This document shows, in pieces, positions 6,085-12,789 of a DNA stretch of 13,143 nucleotides. The notes beneath the pieces are model-generated. The model saw only the letters and a program-made list of their open reading frames with translations, was not told the origin of the DNA and made no database searches. Position 1 is the first letter of the stretch, and every line of letters begins with the position of its first letter. Position numbers and translations under genes: made by a program. The DNA comes from Treponema sp. (GTDB taxonomy: Bacteria > Spirochaetota > Spirochaetia > Treponematales > Breznakiellaceae), in assembly GCA_031254385.1 (NCBI GenBank), contig JAIRUO010000059.1:1-13143 (forward strand). The letters run 5' to 3'.

Positions 6085-7152
6085 TCAATATAAAGCAGTA
6101 AAACCCCCGGACAGCTCAAAAAGAGTCACAAATTCGGTAATTCCATTATACAGCGCTTCCGCGAATTTTATCAAGTACGCTTCGTCATTCATTAAAACCG
6201 CATCGGTCTGGTTGCTTACAAAGCCCAGCTCCACCAGAACCGAAGGCATTCGGGCATTCCTGACAACGAACCAGTCGTTCTCTTTTAGGCCCCTGGAAGG
6301 CATCAAGTGGCCGAATATCTCGTTAAACTGGTTGAGTATTCTCTGGGAAAGAAGCCTGCTTTCGGTAAAGAATTCTTCCCTCATCATGTCGTTTAAGATT
6401 GGCAATATTTCTGGGGAACCGGAAAAATTTGACGAGTCCAGCAGATTTCTCTTGTAATCCGGGGGCAAATACCAAATTTCGTAGCCTCTGGCAGAAGGGT
6501 TGCTGACGGTCGAGTTAGCATGAACGGAGACAAAGATAATCGCTTCGTTGTCTTTCATGGGGATTCCGTTTGCTATGAGGGTGCGGTCTTCCAGGGTAAC
6601 AAAATAATCCCCGTCTCTGGTAAGCATTACAACCTTGTCCGGGTAAGCTGCGCTTAATCTTGCATAAAGGAGCTGCGAAACCCTAAGGACTATGTCTTTT
6701 TCTATAGATTTAATGGTTGTTCCGTTTACGTTATGGGTGGCCGATGCGCCGGAATCGTTTCCGCCGTGCCCCGGATCAATAACAATGGCAGCAATGCGGA
6801 AACGGGATAGCTCATCTTCCAATAAGCGGGTGAAAGTACTATTAACGCCCAGGACAAAGGCTTCCGGGAAGCGCAGCTCTCCGCCTTCTTGATAGGGCAG
6901 AGGCAGATTGAGGATTTCGCGGTTGTCAAAAAGCACAGGCCCCTCTTCCCCTGCACTGCCGGCAAAAAAGGCCGCGTAATGATCCCCAGTGCTGAGTACG
7001 CCTGAACCGAAAAAGGGATCCCATCTAAGCTGAATATTTTGGGTAATTTGCCCTAAGGATTGTGATCCGGCGGAAGAGCCGGATATCTGGGCTGTAATTA
7101 TTGCGGGAAAGCATATTACGAGGAGAAATACTGTTAATAGTTTATATTTCAA
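6085..7152 (-). CDS. Exported N-acetylmuramoyl-L-alanine amidase (Amidase_3)
   Basis: The 355-residue enzyme should cleave the bond between N-acetylmuramic acid and L-alanine in peptidoglycan. A signal peptide is obvious (MKYK, hydrophobic core, probable cut after A21 in ITAQ). Residues 22-118 form an N-terminal region of unrecognised fold. The zinc-dependent Amidase_3 domain runs from about 120 to 350, with ligands H129 (IDPGHGG), E151 (IEKD) and H211 (SVHAN), catalytic E308 in VELGF, and TRDGDYFVTLEDRT (178-191) typical of the family. The start codon is TTG, supported by AGGAG 8 bases upstream. The start overlaps the SpsF-like gene by 11 bp. With GerMN and flaA immediately downstream, a role in opening the wall for periplasmic flagella or in cell separation is plausible. 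As I recall, T. pallidum has the same amidase-GerMN-flaA order. Confidence 0.93.
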   Translation of the reverse strand: MKYKLLTVFLLVICFPAIITAQISGSSAGSQSLGQITQNIQLRWDPFFGSGVLSTGDHYAAFFAGSAGEEGPVLFDNREILNLPLPYQEGGELRFPEAFVLGVNSTFTRLLEDELSRFRIAAIVIDPGHGGNDSGASATHNVNGTTIKSIEKDIVLRVSQLLYARLSAAYPDKVVMLTRDGDYFVTLEDRTLIANGIPMKDNEAIIFVSVHANSTVSNPSARGYEIWYLPPDYKRNLLDSSNFSGSPEILPILNDMMREEFFTESRLLSQRILNQFNEIFGHLMPSRGLKENDWFVVRNARMPSVLVELGFVSNQTDAVLMNDEAYLIKFAEALYNGITEFVTLFELSGGFTALY

Positions 7153-7828
7153 AGTTACAACTCCTATATGCTTTTATAACTGCCTGACCCTGGCTTCTTT
7201 CGGAAGGTGCCAGATCCGCCAGGGCTTCATACAAAACACAAGCCCTGCGATAGTCTTCTTCTGTGTCAACAGTAACCCTCATGCCAAAGCCCTGCCATTT
7301 GACAGGCGCCAAGGGACGGTGAAGCTTGAACAGTTCCGGATGGCCGTAAAGATAAGGGCACACGCTCTCCCGCTCATAGCTGTTTTGGGCTTCCTTTTCT
7401 GCCCTGAGCAAGGCTTCTGCATTTACCGACTCCACTCCTGCACCGTAGGGAAGGCCGGAATAGCCAGAATAGTCAGCCCCAAGGCCCGAAGCCTCGGCGT
7501 TTAAGGCCTCCGCCGCGTCTGAAAAAACAAAGGGATTGTCTCCGGTAGCCCGGATTATCCGGTCCGGCTTAAAGAGGCGGATGGCTTTGCAGTACCTTAT
7601 AAGCACATCATCCCTGGGCCCGGGGACTATTTCAAAACCGGCCTCTTTTGCAAGAGGGCCAAAAGGCTCAATGCAGTCATCTGGACAGGCCAGAATCTTG
7701 ACATCGCAATTTACATTGCCAAGAGCTTCCATGACCCGGAATATCATAGGCCGTCCGCCAAGGGGAAGCAGGCATTTTTTCTCAAGCCGCGCCGAATCCA
7801 GCCTTGCCTGTAATATCAATATAGTCAT
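7142..7828 (-). CDS. spsF: SpsF-like cytidylyltransferase (CTP_transf_3 family)
   Basis: The 228-residue protein resembles SpsF/CMP-sugar-synthetase-type enzymes (Pfam PF02348), which activate sugars by transferring a nucleotidyl group. Evidence: ILILQARLDSARLEKKCLLPLGG (4-25) at the N-terminus for nucleotide binding, GPRDDVLIRY (70-79), RATGDNPF with metal-binding D97, the loop YSGYSGLPYGAGVES for substrate specificity, and MRVTVDTEEDY near the C-terminus. ATG7828 is chosen over an upstream extension to 7903: it overlaps the glycosyltransferase stop as ATGA and has GGGGAG about 10 bases upstream. It is cytosolic. Its sequence is distantly similar to the N-terminal domain of the spiro-SPASM protein two genes upstream. 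The sugar is unknown. Confidence 0.85.
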   Translation of the reverse strand: MTILILQARLDSARLEKKCLLPLGGRPMIFRVMEALGNVNCDVKILACPDDCIEPFGPLAKEAGFEIVPGPRDDVLIRYCKAIRLFKPDRIIRATGDNPFVFSDAAEALNAEASGLGADYSGYSGLPYGAGVESVNAEALLRAEKEAQNSYERESVCPYLYGHPELFKLHRPLAPVKWQGFGMRVTVDTEEDYRRACVLYEALADLAPSERSQGQAVIKAYRSCNFEI

Positions 7829-8787
7829 GTCCCGGAATCTCCCCAAAGTTCCGCGACGCTGCGGGCATCGCGGCGGAAACGGTAACGGTTGATTTTTACC
7901 CATTGCCTTGCCAGGGAAAACTCTTCCCAGGCGCCAAACATATCCACTTTGAGCTTCCAGCAGAACGAGGGGAAACGCCGCAAGGGTAAATTGGCATGAT
8001 CCCCATGAAAAACCGGGGCAAGATTTTTAAGATAAAAGCGCTTATAGCTTTCATCTGCTGTGCTGTCTCCTGGTGTAACCGTACCTTCATAAAACAGCTT
8101 TACAGCCATTGTTGCCGCTATTTCTTCCCCCCAGAGCCGGGAACGGAAACCAAAATCCATAAGCTGCCAGTAAAAACTGTTAAGGCTTCTGTCAAAACCT
8201 CCCAAACGCAGAAAACGCTCCTTGCTATATACGCCAATTCCGTCAAAGGGGTACAGTGTAGGCTGCGCTTCTTTTGCCGGAAGAAAGGGGAAGCATTTTA
8301 CGATGCCCTTGATGAATACAGGGGCAAACAGGGTCGGAATAGTTTCGTGCCTGCCGTTTTGAATGACCGGCACAGTACAGATCCGGTCCGCGCTGCGAAA
8401 TGATGTTAAAAGCAGTTCCGCAATACGTTCCGCACCTCCCCACTGTATACGAAGATCGTTCCATAGCACCATAAATAGCGGGCCGGGCAGTTCCTGCGCG
8501 GCAATATTTATTTCTTCTCCGTGGCTTATTTCCGTAGCAGGCACTATAAAACGGACAAAGGGGAAAGAAGCGGACAGGCCGTCCAGATCATAACGTTTTT
8601 TGCTGCCTTCTAAAGAGACCACATAATCAAATCCGGCTTTTTCAAGTTCCTCAAACAGCCTGGCCCTGGAATAGGGAGCGCCCCGGTTAAGAATAACCGC
8701 AGAAAGTCCGGTCGAGCCTTTGCGCTCCAATCCCCCCACTACGGTGTAGGGAGCGGTATCTTTAAAAGTTGTAGGTATAGTATTCAT
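7825..8787 (-). CDS. Glycosyltransferase, GT-A/family 2-like
   Basis: The 320-residue protein has an N-terminal nucleotide-binding region beginning LSAVILNRGAPYS, an acidic motif LWNDLRI (N110-D111) in the place of the DxD nucleotide-sugar/metal site, and LGGFDRSLNSFYWQLMDFGFR (195-215), which matches the family-2 GGFDE...D/ED...R acceptor and catalytic-base region with D211 as the candidate base. There is no signal peptide or membrane helix, so it acts in the cytosol or peripherally at the membrane. ATG8787 overlaps the end of the spiro-SPASM gene by 26 bp; no strong Shine-Dalgarno precedes it, suggesting coupled translation. A longer reading from 8844 is possible but less likely. Between spiro-SPASM and SpsF it probably transfers the sugar those two activate or modify. 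Acceptor unknown. Confidence 0.75.
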   Translation of the reverse strand: MNTIPTTFKDTAPYTVVGGLERKGSTGLSAVILNRGAPYSRARLFEELEKAGFDYVVSLEGSKKRYDLDGLSASFPFVRFIVPATEISHGEEINIAAQELPGPLFMVLWNDLRIQWGGAERIAELLLTSFRSADRICTVPVIQNGRHETIPTLFAPVFIKGIVKCFPFLPAKEAQPTLYPFDGIGVYSKERFLRLGGFDRSLNSFYWQLMDFGFRSRLWGEEIAATMAVKLFYEGTVTPGDSTADESYKRFYLKNLAPVFHGDHANLPLRRFPSFCWKLKVDMFGAWEEFSLARQWVKINRYRFRRDARSVAELWGDSGT

Positions 8788-10402
8788 CGCAGTCCGCGCA
8801 TTGCCCCGGATAGATTCCGGCTGCATGTTTAAGGTAGAGTTCACCGAACCTGATGCCCACGGGCATTTCGTTGATGGACTTTATGTCCACTGACCCCCAG
8901 ATTTCCTCAAGCGATAAGCTAAAGGCATTTGGCCTTGCGCCCGGAGCAACTAAACCCTCAAGGTCTTCACGGCATTGCAACACCGTCCCGTCCAATGCTA
9001 TGCATACATCGCGCATAATATGCCAGCAGGGTCGCCTTTTAACTGGAGAAAGGTCAGAAGCCTGGAGCTTTGGCAGTTTTCCGCAAAAATCATCATATTT
9101 CTGAACAATTACCTGATCTTGCCCTGCCTTATCCTTCCAAAAACGGTAAAACGCTTCTATATCATCTTCTGCGCCCTGAACCCGTACAGCCTGTATATAA
9201 GTATTTCCCGGAAACAGCGCTAAAAGCTGTTTGACACATTCGTTTGCCTCCGCAAAACCTGGGCCGCGTATTTCTTTGTAGCGGTTCGGGTCAAAGGCAT
9301 CCAAGGAAACAATCCAGGAAAGAGGCGAGTCAAGAAGGCTGCTGTTCCGCGCCGGAGCTGCCTTCACAGCCGCAGCCAGTTGTTCCAGTTCCGCAAGCTT
9401 CCAGCCAATGCCCGAAGTCTCTATAACAAGCGATAAAGTGGGCCTGTCCAGAACCATTTTTACAAGGTCGATTTTTTCAGGATGAAGGGCCAATTCCCCC
9501 CAGAGTGAAAGGGAAATAACCGCATCAGAAGAAAATTCAATTATCTTGTCCAGCAGGGATCTGAACTTCTCTTTTTCCATATACCTCGTTCCTCGTTCCT
9601 CATTCCTCATTCCTAATTTCTGAGGCCAGGGGCAGTATGTACAATTTTGGGGGCAGTCCTGGCAAACCTGTATATTATAAAATGCCGGAAGGGTACGCAA
9701 AAGACCCGGCCCCTTTTCGATAAGGGCTGCCGCATCCTCTGCCCTGGGGATTTTGTCAGGCAATTCCGCGCCCTTTAGCTCGAATGAAGCACCTAGCCAA
9801 CGGTTGATTAGTTGTAGGTTCCTTTTCGAATCTGCGGCCAGTCTTAACCTATGCTGCCGCAGATCTACAGGGGATATTTCAGTTTCTATATCAAACGCGT
9901 TAATGTCTTTTTGAATTACCTGAAAAAGTGCGTCTCGTGTCAGGGGAACTTCGCCATCCTTATCTATATTGAAGAGTATGCCCGCCGTACCGGGAGAGAG
10001 CAGTTCAGGCGCAAAGCCATAAGGGTAGCCGTCCGCATAAGAATATTCGGCAGCATAGCGGGTGTGCCTATCAGTAAGCAACGCGGCCAGGCCAGGATCA
10101 AGGAAAGGACAGTCTGCCCAGGCAAAATAGGCAATATCAAAACCAGGCTGTAGCCGGGAAATAGTCTCCAGAACCTGTTTTCTGGTCCATTTTTTAAAGC
10201 GGATAAGGGAAAAAGTCTCTGATTCAGGGTAGATTCCAGGGTAGTCCATCCCGTCAAGCCCTAGAAGAACCAGTTTTTCTACAGAAGGAAAGAGCCGCGC
10301 CCTTTCCAAGGCCAGGCAAAAGGAGCTTTTTCCCTCATTTTCAATGGGGACAAAGGCTTCTTTCCCAAGATTCCCGCCGAACAAAACAGTAATGGCTTTC
10401 AT
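8762..10402 (-). CDS. Spiro-SPASM protein: SpsF-like N-domain, radical SAM and SPASM
   Basis: The 546-residue protein combines three parts. Residues 1-145 look like a nucleotidyltransferase-type domain, with WADCPFLDP (D97) and YSYADGYPYGFAPELL (120-135) resembling DNPF and YSGYSGLPYG in the SpsF-like protein of the same operon. The radical SAM core runs from about 243 to 440, with the iron-sulfur motif CPQNCTYC (C250, C254, C257) and a further cysteine C247 just before it. A SPASM-type auxiliary cluster domain follows, with C459, C467 and C477 and a terminal C535-C538 pair. Such proteins are known only from spirochaetes (TIGR04321, by recollection) and have no assigned reaction. Residues 263-273 (LGMRNEERGTR) are encoded by a 7-bp tandem repeat right after the cluster motif. 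It heads the operon; the ribosome binding site is weak (AAAAAAG about 6 bases from the ATG). Confidence 0.88.
   Translation of the reverse strand: MKAITVLFGGNLGKEAFVPIENEGKSSFCLALERARLFPSVEKLVLLGLDGMDYPGIYPESETFSLIRFKKWTRKQVLETISRLQPGFDIAYFAWADCPFLDPGLAALLTDRHTRYAAEYSYADGYPYGFAPELLSPGTAGILFNIDKDGEVPLTRDALFQVIQKDINAFDIETEISPVDLRQHRLRLAADSKRNLQLINRWLGASFELKGAELPDKIPRAEDAAALIEKGPGLLRTLPAFYNIQVCQDCPQNCTYCPWPQKLGMRNEERGTRYMEKEKFRSLLDKIIEFSSDAVISLSLWGELALHPEKIDLVKMVLDRPTLSLVIETSGIGWKLAELEQLAAAVKAAPARNSSLLDSPLSWIVSLDAFDPNRYKEIRGPGFAEANECVKQLLALFPGNTYIQAVRVQGAEDDIEAFYRFWKDKAGQDQVIVQKYDDFCGKLPKLQASDLSPVKRRPCWHIMRDVCIALDGTVLQCREDLEGLVAPGARPNAFSLSLEEIWGSVDIKSINEMPVGIRFGELYLKHAAGIYPGQCADCDEYYTYNF
9584..9616 (-). 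repeat. Heptamer tandem repeat inside the radical SAM coding sequence
   Basis: On the coding strand the units are TTAGGAA, TGAGGAA, TGAGGAA, CGAGGAA and a partial CGAGG, i.e. 4.7 copies of a 7-bp unit. They are translated as L263-G-M-R-N-E-E-R-G-T-R273, about six residues after the last cluster cysteine. The unit resembles the TTAGGGA-type heptamers in the two intergenic tracts of this window. Confidence 0.85.
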
Positions 10403-10431
10403 ACTATCTTTTTTATCGGCATGTGGGGAGA

Positions 10432-10506
10432 AGGGAGTTAGGGATTAGGGAGTTAGGAGGTTAGGGGTGGACTTTCCTAACACCTGAATCCTAAATCCCA
10501 ACCCCT
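10432..10506. repeat. Heptamer-repeat hairpin in the spiro-SPASM leader
   Basis: The left arm (10432-10465) is a run of TTAGGG-like units. The right arm (10476-10506) is its imperfect complement, so the region can fold into a stem of about 30 bp with a loop of about 10 bases. The best-matching block pairs 10441-10465 with 10476-10499, allowing a few mismatches and one bulge. The plus strand has four runs of three or more G within 10425-10450 and could form a G-quadruplex. No T-run follows on the minus strand, so it is not an ordinary terminator of the gene ending at 10521. It lies in the predicted 5' leader of the spiro-SPASM mRNA. Confidence 0.7.
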
Positions 10507-10515
10507 CTGCTATAA

Positions 10516-10543
10516 ATTATCTATCTGAACGCGTATTTGACAA
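10516..10543 (-). promoter_or_regulatory. Candidate promoter of the spiro-SPASM operon
   Basis: On the minus strand TTGTCA (10543-10538) and GATAAT (10521-10516) each differ by one base from the sigma-70 consensus and are 16 bp apart. The boxes lie over the last codons and stop of the upstream beta-barrel gene. Transcription from about 10509 would give a 107-base leader almost filled by the heptamer hairpin. Assigned by eye only. Confidence 0.45.
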
Positions 10544-11108
10544 AGAAGAATATCCCGGACATAGCCTGCTTGTCGCCTGTTTCCAGTATAGTGTTAATCC
10601 ACAAATATTTTGCCCCGATTAGGAAACCGCTGGGTCTACTGCCCAGTTTTAGGGCTGCGGAAAGCTCGTACCCATACCCAAATTTGCTTTTATCGAACAG
10701 CTCAAACCCGTAATCAGAATCAATATTTGCGGAAAATGAATAGCCAAAAACTCCGCTTAACTGGAGAAAAGAGACCGGATATGCGACAAAACCCATACCA
10801 ACGAGCAAAGAATTTAACTGGAAATAGTCAGAACTATCATACCAGCGTCCCAAACTAAACCTGTGTCCCAAAGCCGTTCCCGACAGCGTCATATAAATGG
10901 GCATACGCTCAATTTGAAAAGAGATGTAACCTATCTTAAACCCCAGTTCAACAGCAATTTCAGTCACACCAGGTTTAGCCACTTGCTTTACCCCGTTGAA
11001 TTCCAACTTCGGGTCTTTGGCAACACCAAATTCAAAATCAAAGTAGAAGGCATTGGCATTAACCAATATTACGCCCAAAAGAACCGCGCTTATTATTAAT
11101 TTCTTCAT
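10521..11108 (-). CDS. Small exported outer-membrane beta-barrel-like protein
   Basis: The 195-residue product has a clear signal peptide (KKLIISAVLLGVILVNANA, cut probably after NANA) followed by amphipathic beta-strand-like segments rich in F, Y and G, such as FYFDFEFGVA, IAVELGFKIGYISFQIE, LSGVFGYSFSA and FGYGYELSAALKLG. It ends in FFFVKYAFR, with an aromatic next to the end as in outer-membrane barrel proteins. No family is recognised; small orphan porin-like proteins of this kind are common in treponemes. Two ATGs are adjacent. The second (11108) is preferred because AAGGAG lies 6 bases before it and only 3 before the first (11111). It has its own promoter and probably forms a single-gene unit ahead of the spiro-SPASM operon. 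Confidence 0.7.
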   Translation of the reverse strand: MKKLIISAVLLGVILVNANAFYFDFEFGVAKDPKLEFNGVKQVAKPGVTEIAVELGFKIGYISFQIERMPIYMTLSGTALGHRFSLGRWYDSSDYFQLNSLLVGMGFVAYPVSFLQLSGVFGYSFSANIDSDYGFELFDKSKFGYGYELSAALKLGSRPSGFLIGAKYLWINTILETGDKQAMSGIFFFVKYAFR

Positions 11109-11154
11109 CATAGTCTCCTTATAGCCCTCAAGGGAATTTAGATACTTATATATT

Positions 11155-11182
11155 AATATACCACATATTTTTTAAAGATCAA
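11155..11182 (-). promoter_or_regulatory. Promoter of the small beta-barrel gene
   Basis: On the minus strand TTGATC (11182-11177), a 16-bp spacer and TATATT (11160-11155) fit a sigma-70 promoter, with a start near 11148 and a leader of about 40 bases carrying AAGGAG. The surroundings are very AT-rich. The foldback element begins 9 bp upstream of the -35 box. Confidence 0.6.
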
Positions 11183-11191
11183 TATATATTT

Positions 11192-11405
11192 CAGGGTAAG
11201 TGCATTTATTTGTGTCGGCACATAACCGCCGGAGCGGGGTACGTGCCATAAAAAACCCTGTAGAGTCTGGCTTCGGAGCCACGGTCTCCGCGAACCATCA
11301 GACCTATGGTCTGCGGTTCGACGCCAATGAATTCCAGTATGTTTTTTCTGCCCCGCACCCCGCTCCGGCGGTTCCCTGCTGATACGGGCAAATGTACTTA
11401 CCCTG
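11192..11405. mobile_element. 214-bp foldback (MITE-like) element with 4-bp direct flanks
   Basis: The element opens with CAGGGTAAGTGCATTT and closes with the complement of CAGGGTAAGTACATTT, so the 16-bp ends match with one difference. Inner blocks also pair, including a perfect 17-bp block, AACCGCCGGAGCGGGGT (left) with its complement at 11358-11374, a TAAAAAAC/GAAAAAAC block, and a central AGACC-TAT-GGTCT at 11300-11312. Nearly the whole length can therefore fold back on itself. ATTT stands on both sides (11188-11191 and 11406-11409), as a target-site duplication would, although in AT-rich DNA a 4-bp match could be chance. It encodes no transposase; short open frames on both strands (each containing NRRSGV) are a by-product of the symmetry. 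It separates the divergent promoters of the beta-barrel gene and xseA. Confidence 0.7.
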
Positions 11406-11430
11406 ATTTACTCGCCCCTAATCAATCGCA

Positions 11431-11549
11431 GCTCCTAGTCCCCTCAGTCCCTGCTCTCTGCTCTCTGCTCCCTGTTCCCTAGTCCCTCAGTCCCCCCAGT
11501 CCCCTAGTCCCTAATCCCTATCCCCTGTTCCCCTAATCCCTAATCCCTT
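11431..11549. repeat. C-rich degenerate heptamer tract upstream of xseA
   Basis: About 17 units of roughly 7 bp follow each other, ranging from CTCTCTG through GTCCCTC to ATCCCTA. The 3' end is the most regular (CCCTAATCCCTAATCCC). The complementary strand carries repeated runs of three to four G spaced by 3-4 bases (GGGATTAGGGATTAGGGG), enough for a G-quadruplex. It fills the space between the foldback element and the xseA -10 box and shows no coding potential. Confidence 0.85.
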
Positions 11550-11550
11550 C

Positions 11551-11563
11551 TATACTCTATACA
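11551..11563 (+). promoter_or_regulatory. -10 box of xseA, probable leaderless start
   Basis: TATACT at 11551-11556 is followed by exactly six bases and the ATG, so transcription seven bases after the box would begin at A11563. No Shine-Dalgarno precedes the ATG and the upstream 120 bp are pyrimidine-rich repeat. A good -35 hexamer is absent (TTCCCC at 17-bp spacing). The geometry is the same as at 107-119. Confidence 0.5.
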
Positions 11564-12786
11564 TGGAAGCCTTAAACCAAAGGTTTACTGACCACAAGAA
11601 ACTCACGGTCTCGGAACTTACTGCCCTGATACGGCAGACCCTGGAAGGGAGTTTCCCTTCGGTGGTTGTGGAGGGGGAGCTTTCTAATTGCAGGCCGTCC
11701 AGTACTGGGCATTTGTACTTTACCCTTAAGGATGCGGAAGCTGCCATTGCCGGGATTATGTTCAGGAACCGGCTGGGGTCTTTAAGTTTTGAGCCTAAGG
11801 ACGGGATGCTGCTCAGGGTCAGGGGCAGCCTTTCGGTCTATGCCCAGCGCGGCACTTATTCGATTGTTGCGGAAGAAATGGAACTGGCCGGCACCGGAGA
11901 ACTCCTTGCCATGCTGGAAGAACGGAAACATCGTTTTGCAGCGGAAGGGCTCTTTGACGAGTCACGAAAAAAGCGCATACCGCGCTTCCCCAAAACAATA
12001 GGGATAGTCAGTTCGCCTACGGGCGCGGCTGTACGTGACATTCTCAACATACTATCCCGGCGTTCTGGGGGCATGAGGGTAATCGTCCTGCCCGCGCCGG
12101 TACAGGGCAGCGAGGCAGCCGGCATTATCGCCCGGCGCATAGAACAGGCCAATTTCTGGAAAATCGCAGATGTCCTTATAGTTGGCCGTGGTGGGGGTTC
12201 CCTGGAAGACCTTCTTTCCTTTTCTGAAGAAGCGGTTGTACGCGCCGTTGCAGCTTCGAAAATACCGGTTATAAGCGCGGTGGGTCATGAAATTGACTGG
12301 GCCCTTTCTGACTTTGCCGCGGATCTTCGGGCCCCTACCCCATCTGCCGCAGCGGAACTGGTAAGCGACGATAGGGAAAACACAGCGGAAAAGGTGCGTT
12401 CTATCTCGCGAACCTTGTTCCATACCATTCAGGCTAGAATGGAAAGAATAATGCTGTCCGTTAAGCCCTTTAGCCCGGAAGACCTGGAATATCGGTTCCG
12501 TTCCATATTGCAGCCAACTTTGGTGCGTTTTGATGACGCTAAAGAGGCGCTGCTCCAAAACTTAAGCGACAAGGTTCAAGAAATCAAACGCAGGCTTGAG
12601 CTTGCAAATATGGGCCTTGAAGCAAGCAGTCCGCTCAAAATCCTGGAACGGGGATACTCGGTGGTAACCATAGCGGATAACGGCAAGAGAGCGGGAAAAC
12701 TAGTACGCAGCAACAAGGATGTCAAAAAAGGCGACCGCCTTATTATCCGGCCCCTGGAGGGCTTTATACACGCGGAGGTAGAGTAA
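11563..12786 (+). CDS. xseA: Exodeoxyribonuclease VII large subunit
   Basis: The 407-residue protein is the catalytic subunit of exonuclease VII, which degrades single-stranded DNA from both ends to oligonucleotides and works in repair together with several XseB copies. The N-terminal OB-fold (about 14-110) begins LTVSELTALIRQTLEGSFPS and contains VEGELSNCRPSSTGHLYFTLKD. The catalytic domain has GIVSSPTGAAVRDI (D159), VGRGGGSLEDL (R209), SAVGHEIDW (H242, D245) and LRAPTPSAAAELV. These residues line up, four positions later, with catalytic residues reported for E. coli XseA (D155, R205, H238, D241, by recollection). A helical coiled-coil-prone segment follows to about 350, and the C-terminus LERGYSVVT...GDRLIIRPLEG is typical. 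Length is a little short of the E. coli protein, as in many bacteria. The start has no ribosome binding site (see the -10 box entry). xseB follows after 3 bp. Confidence 0.96.
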   Translation: MEALNQRFTDHKKLTVSELTALIRQTLEGSFPSVVVEGELSNCRPSSTGHLYFTLKDAEAAIAGIMFRNRLGSLSFEPKDGMLLRVRGSLSVYAQRGTYSIVAEEMELAGTGELLAMLEERKHRFAAEGLFDESRKKRIPRFPKTIGIVSSPTGAAVRDILNILSRRSGGMRVIVLPAPVQGSEAAGIIARRIEQANFWKIADVLIVGRGGGSLEDLLSFSEEAVVRAVAASKIPVISAVGHEIDWALSDFAADLRAPTPSAAAELVSDDRENTAEKVRSISRTLFHTIQARMERIMLSVKPFSPEDLEYRFRSILQPTLVRFDDAKEALLQNLSDKVQEIKRRLELANMGLEASSPLKILERGYSVVTIADNGKRAGKLVRSNKDVKKGDRLIIRPLEGFIHAEVE

Positions 12787-12789
12787 TTT

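Noticed and set aside
10399..10422. Seven-codon upstream frame (MPIKKIV) ending in a TGA that overlaps the spiro-SPASM ATG
   Set aside because: It has no ribosome binding site and is short enough to be chance; a coupling role cannot be supported from sequence alone.
11200..11391. Two about 60-codon frames on opposite strands, both with NRRSGV
   Set aside because: The shared peptide is caused by the inverted repeat of the foldback element, so these are not treated as genes.
11431..11549. Possible CRISPR array or telomere-like sequence
   Set aside because: Units are about 7 bp, degenerate and without spacers; no cas genes are present.
12052..12558. 168-codon open frame on the minus strand
   Set aside because: It lies wholly within xseA, which is unmistakable; no ribosome binding site or domain supports the antisense frame.
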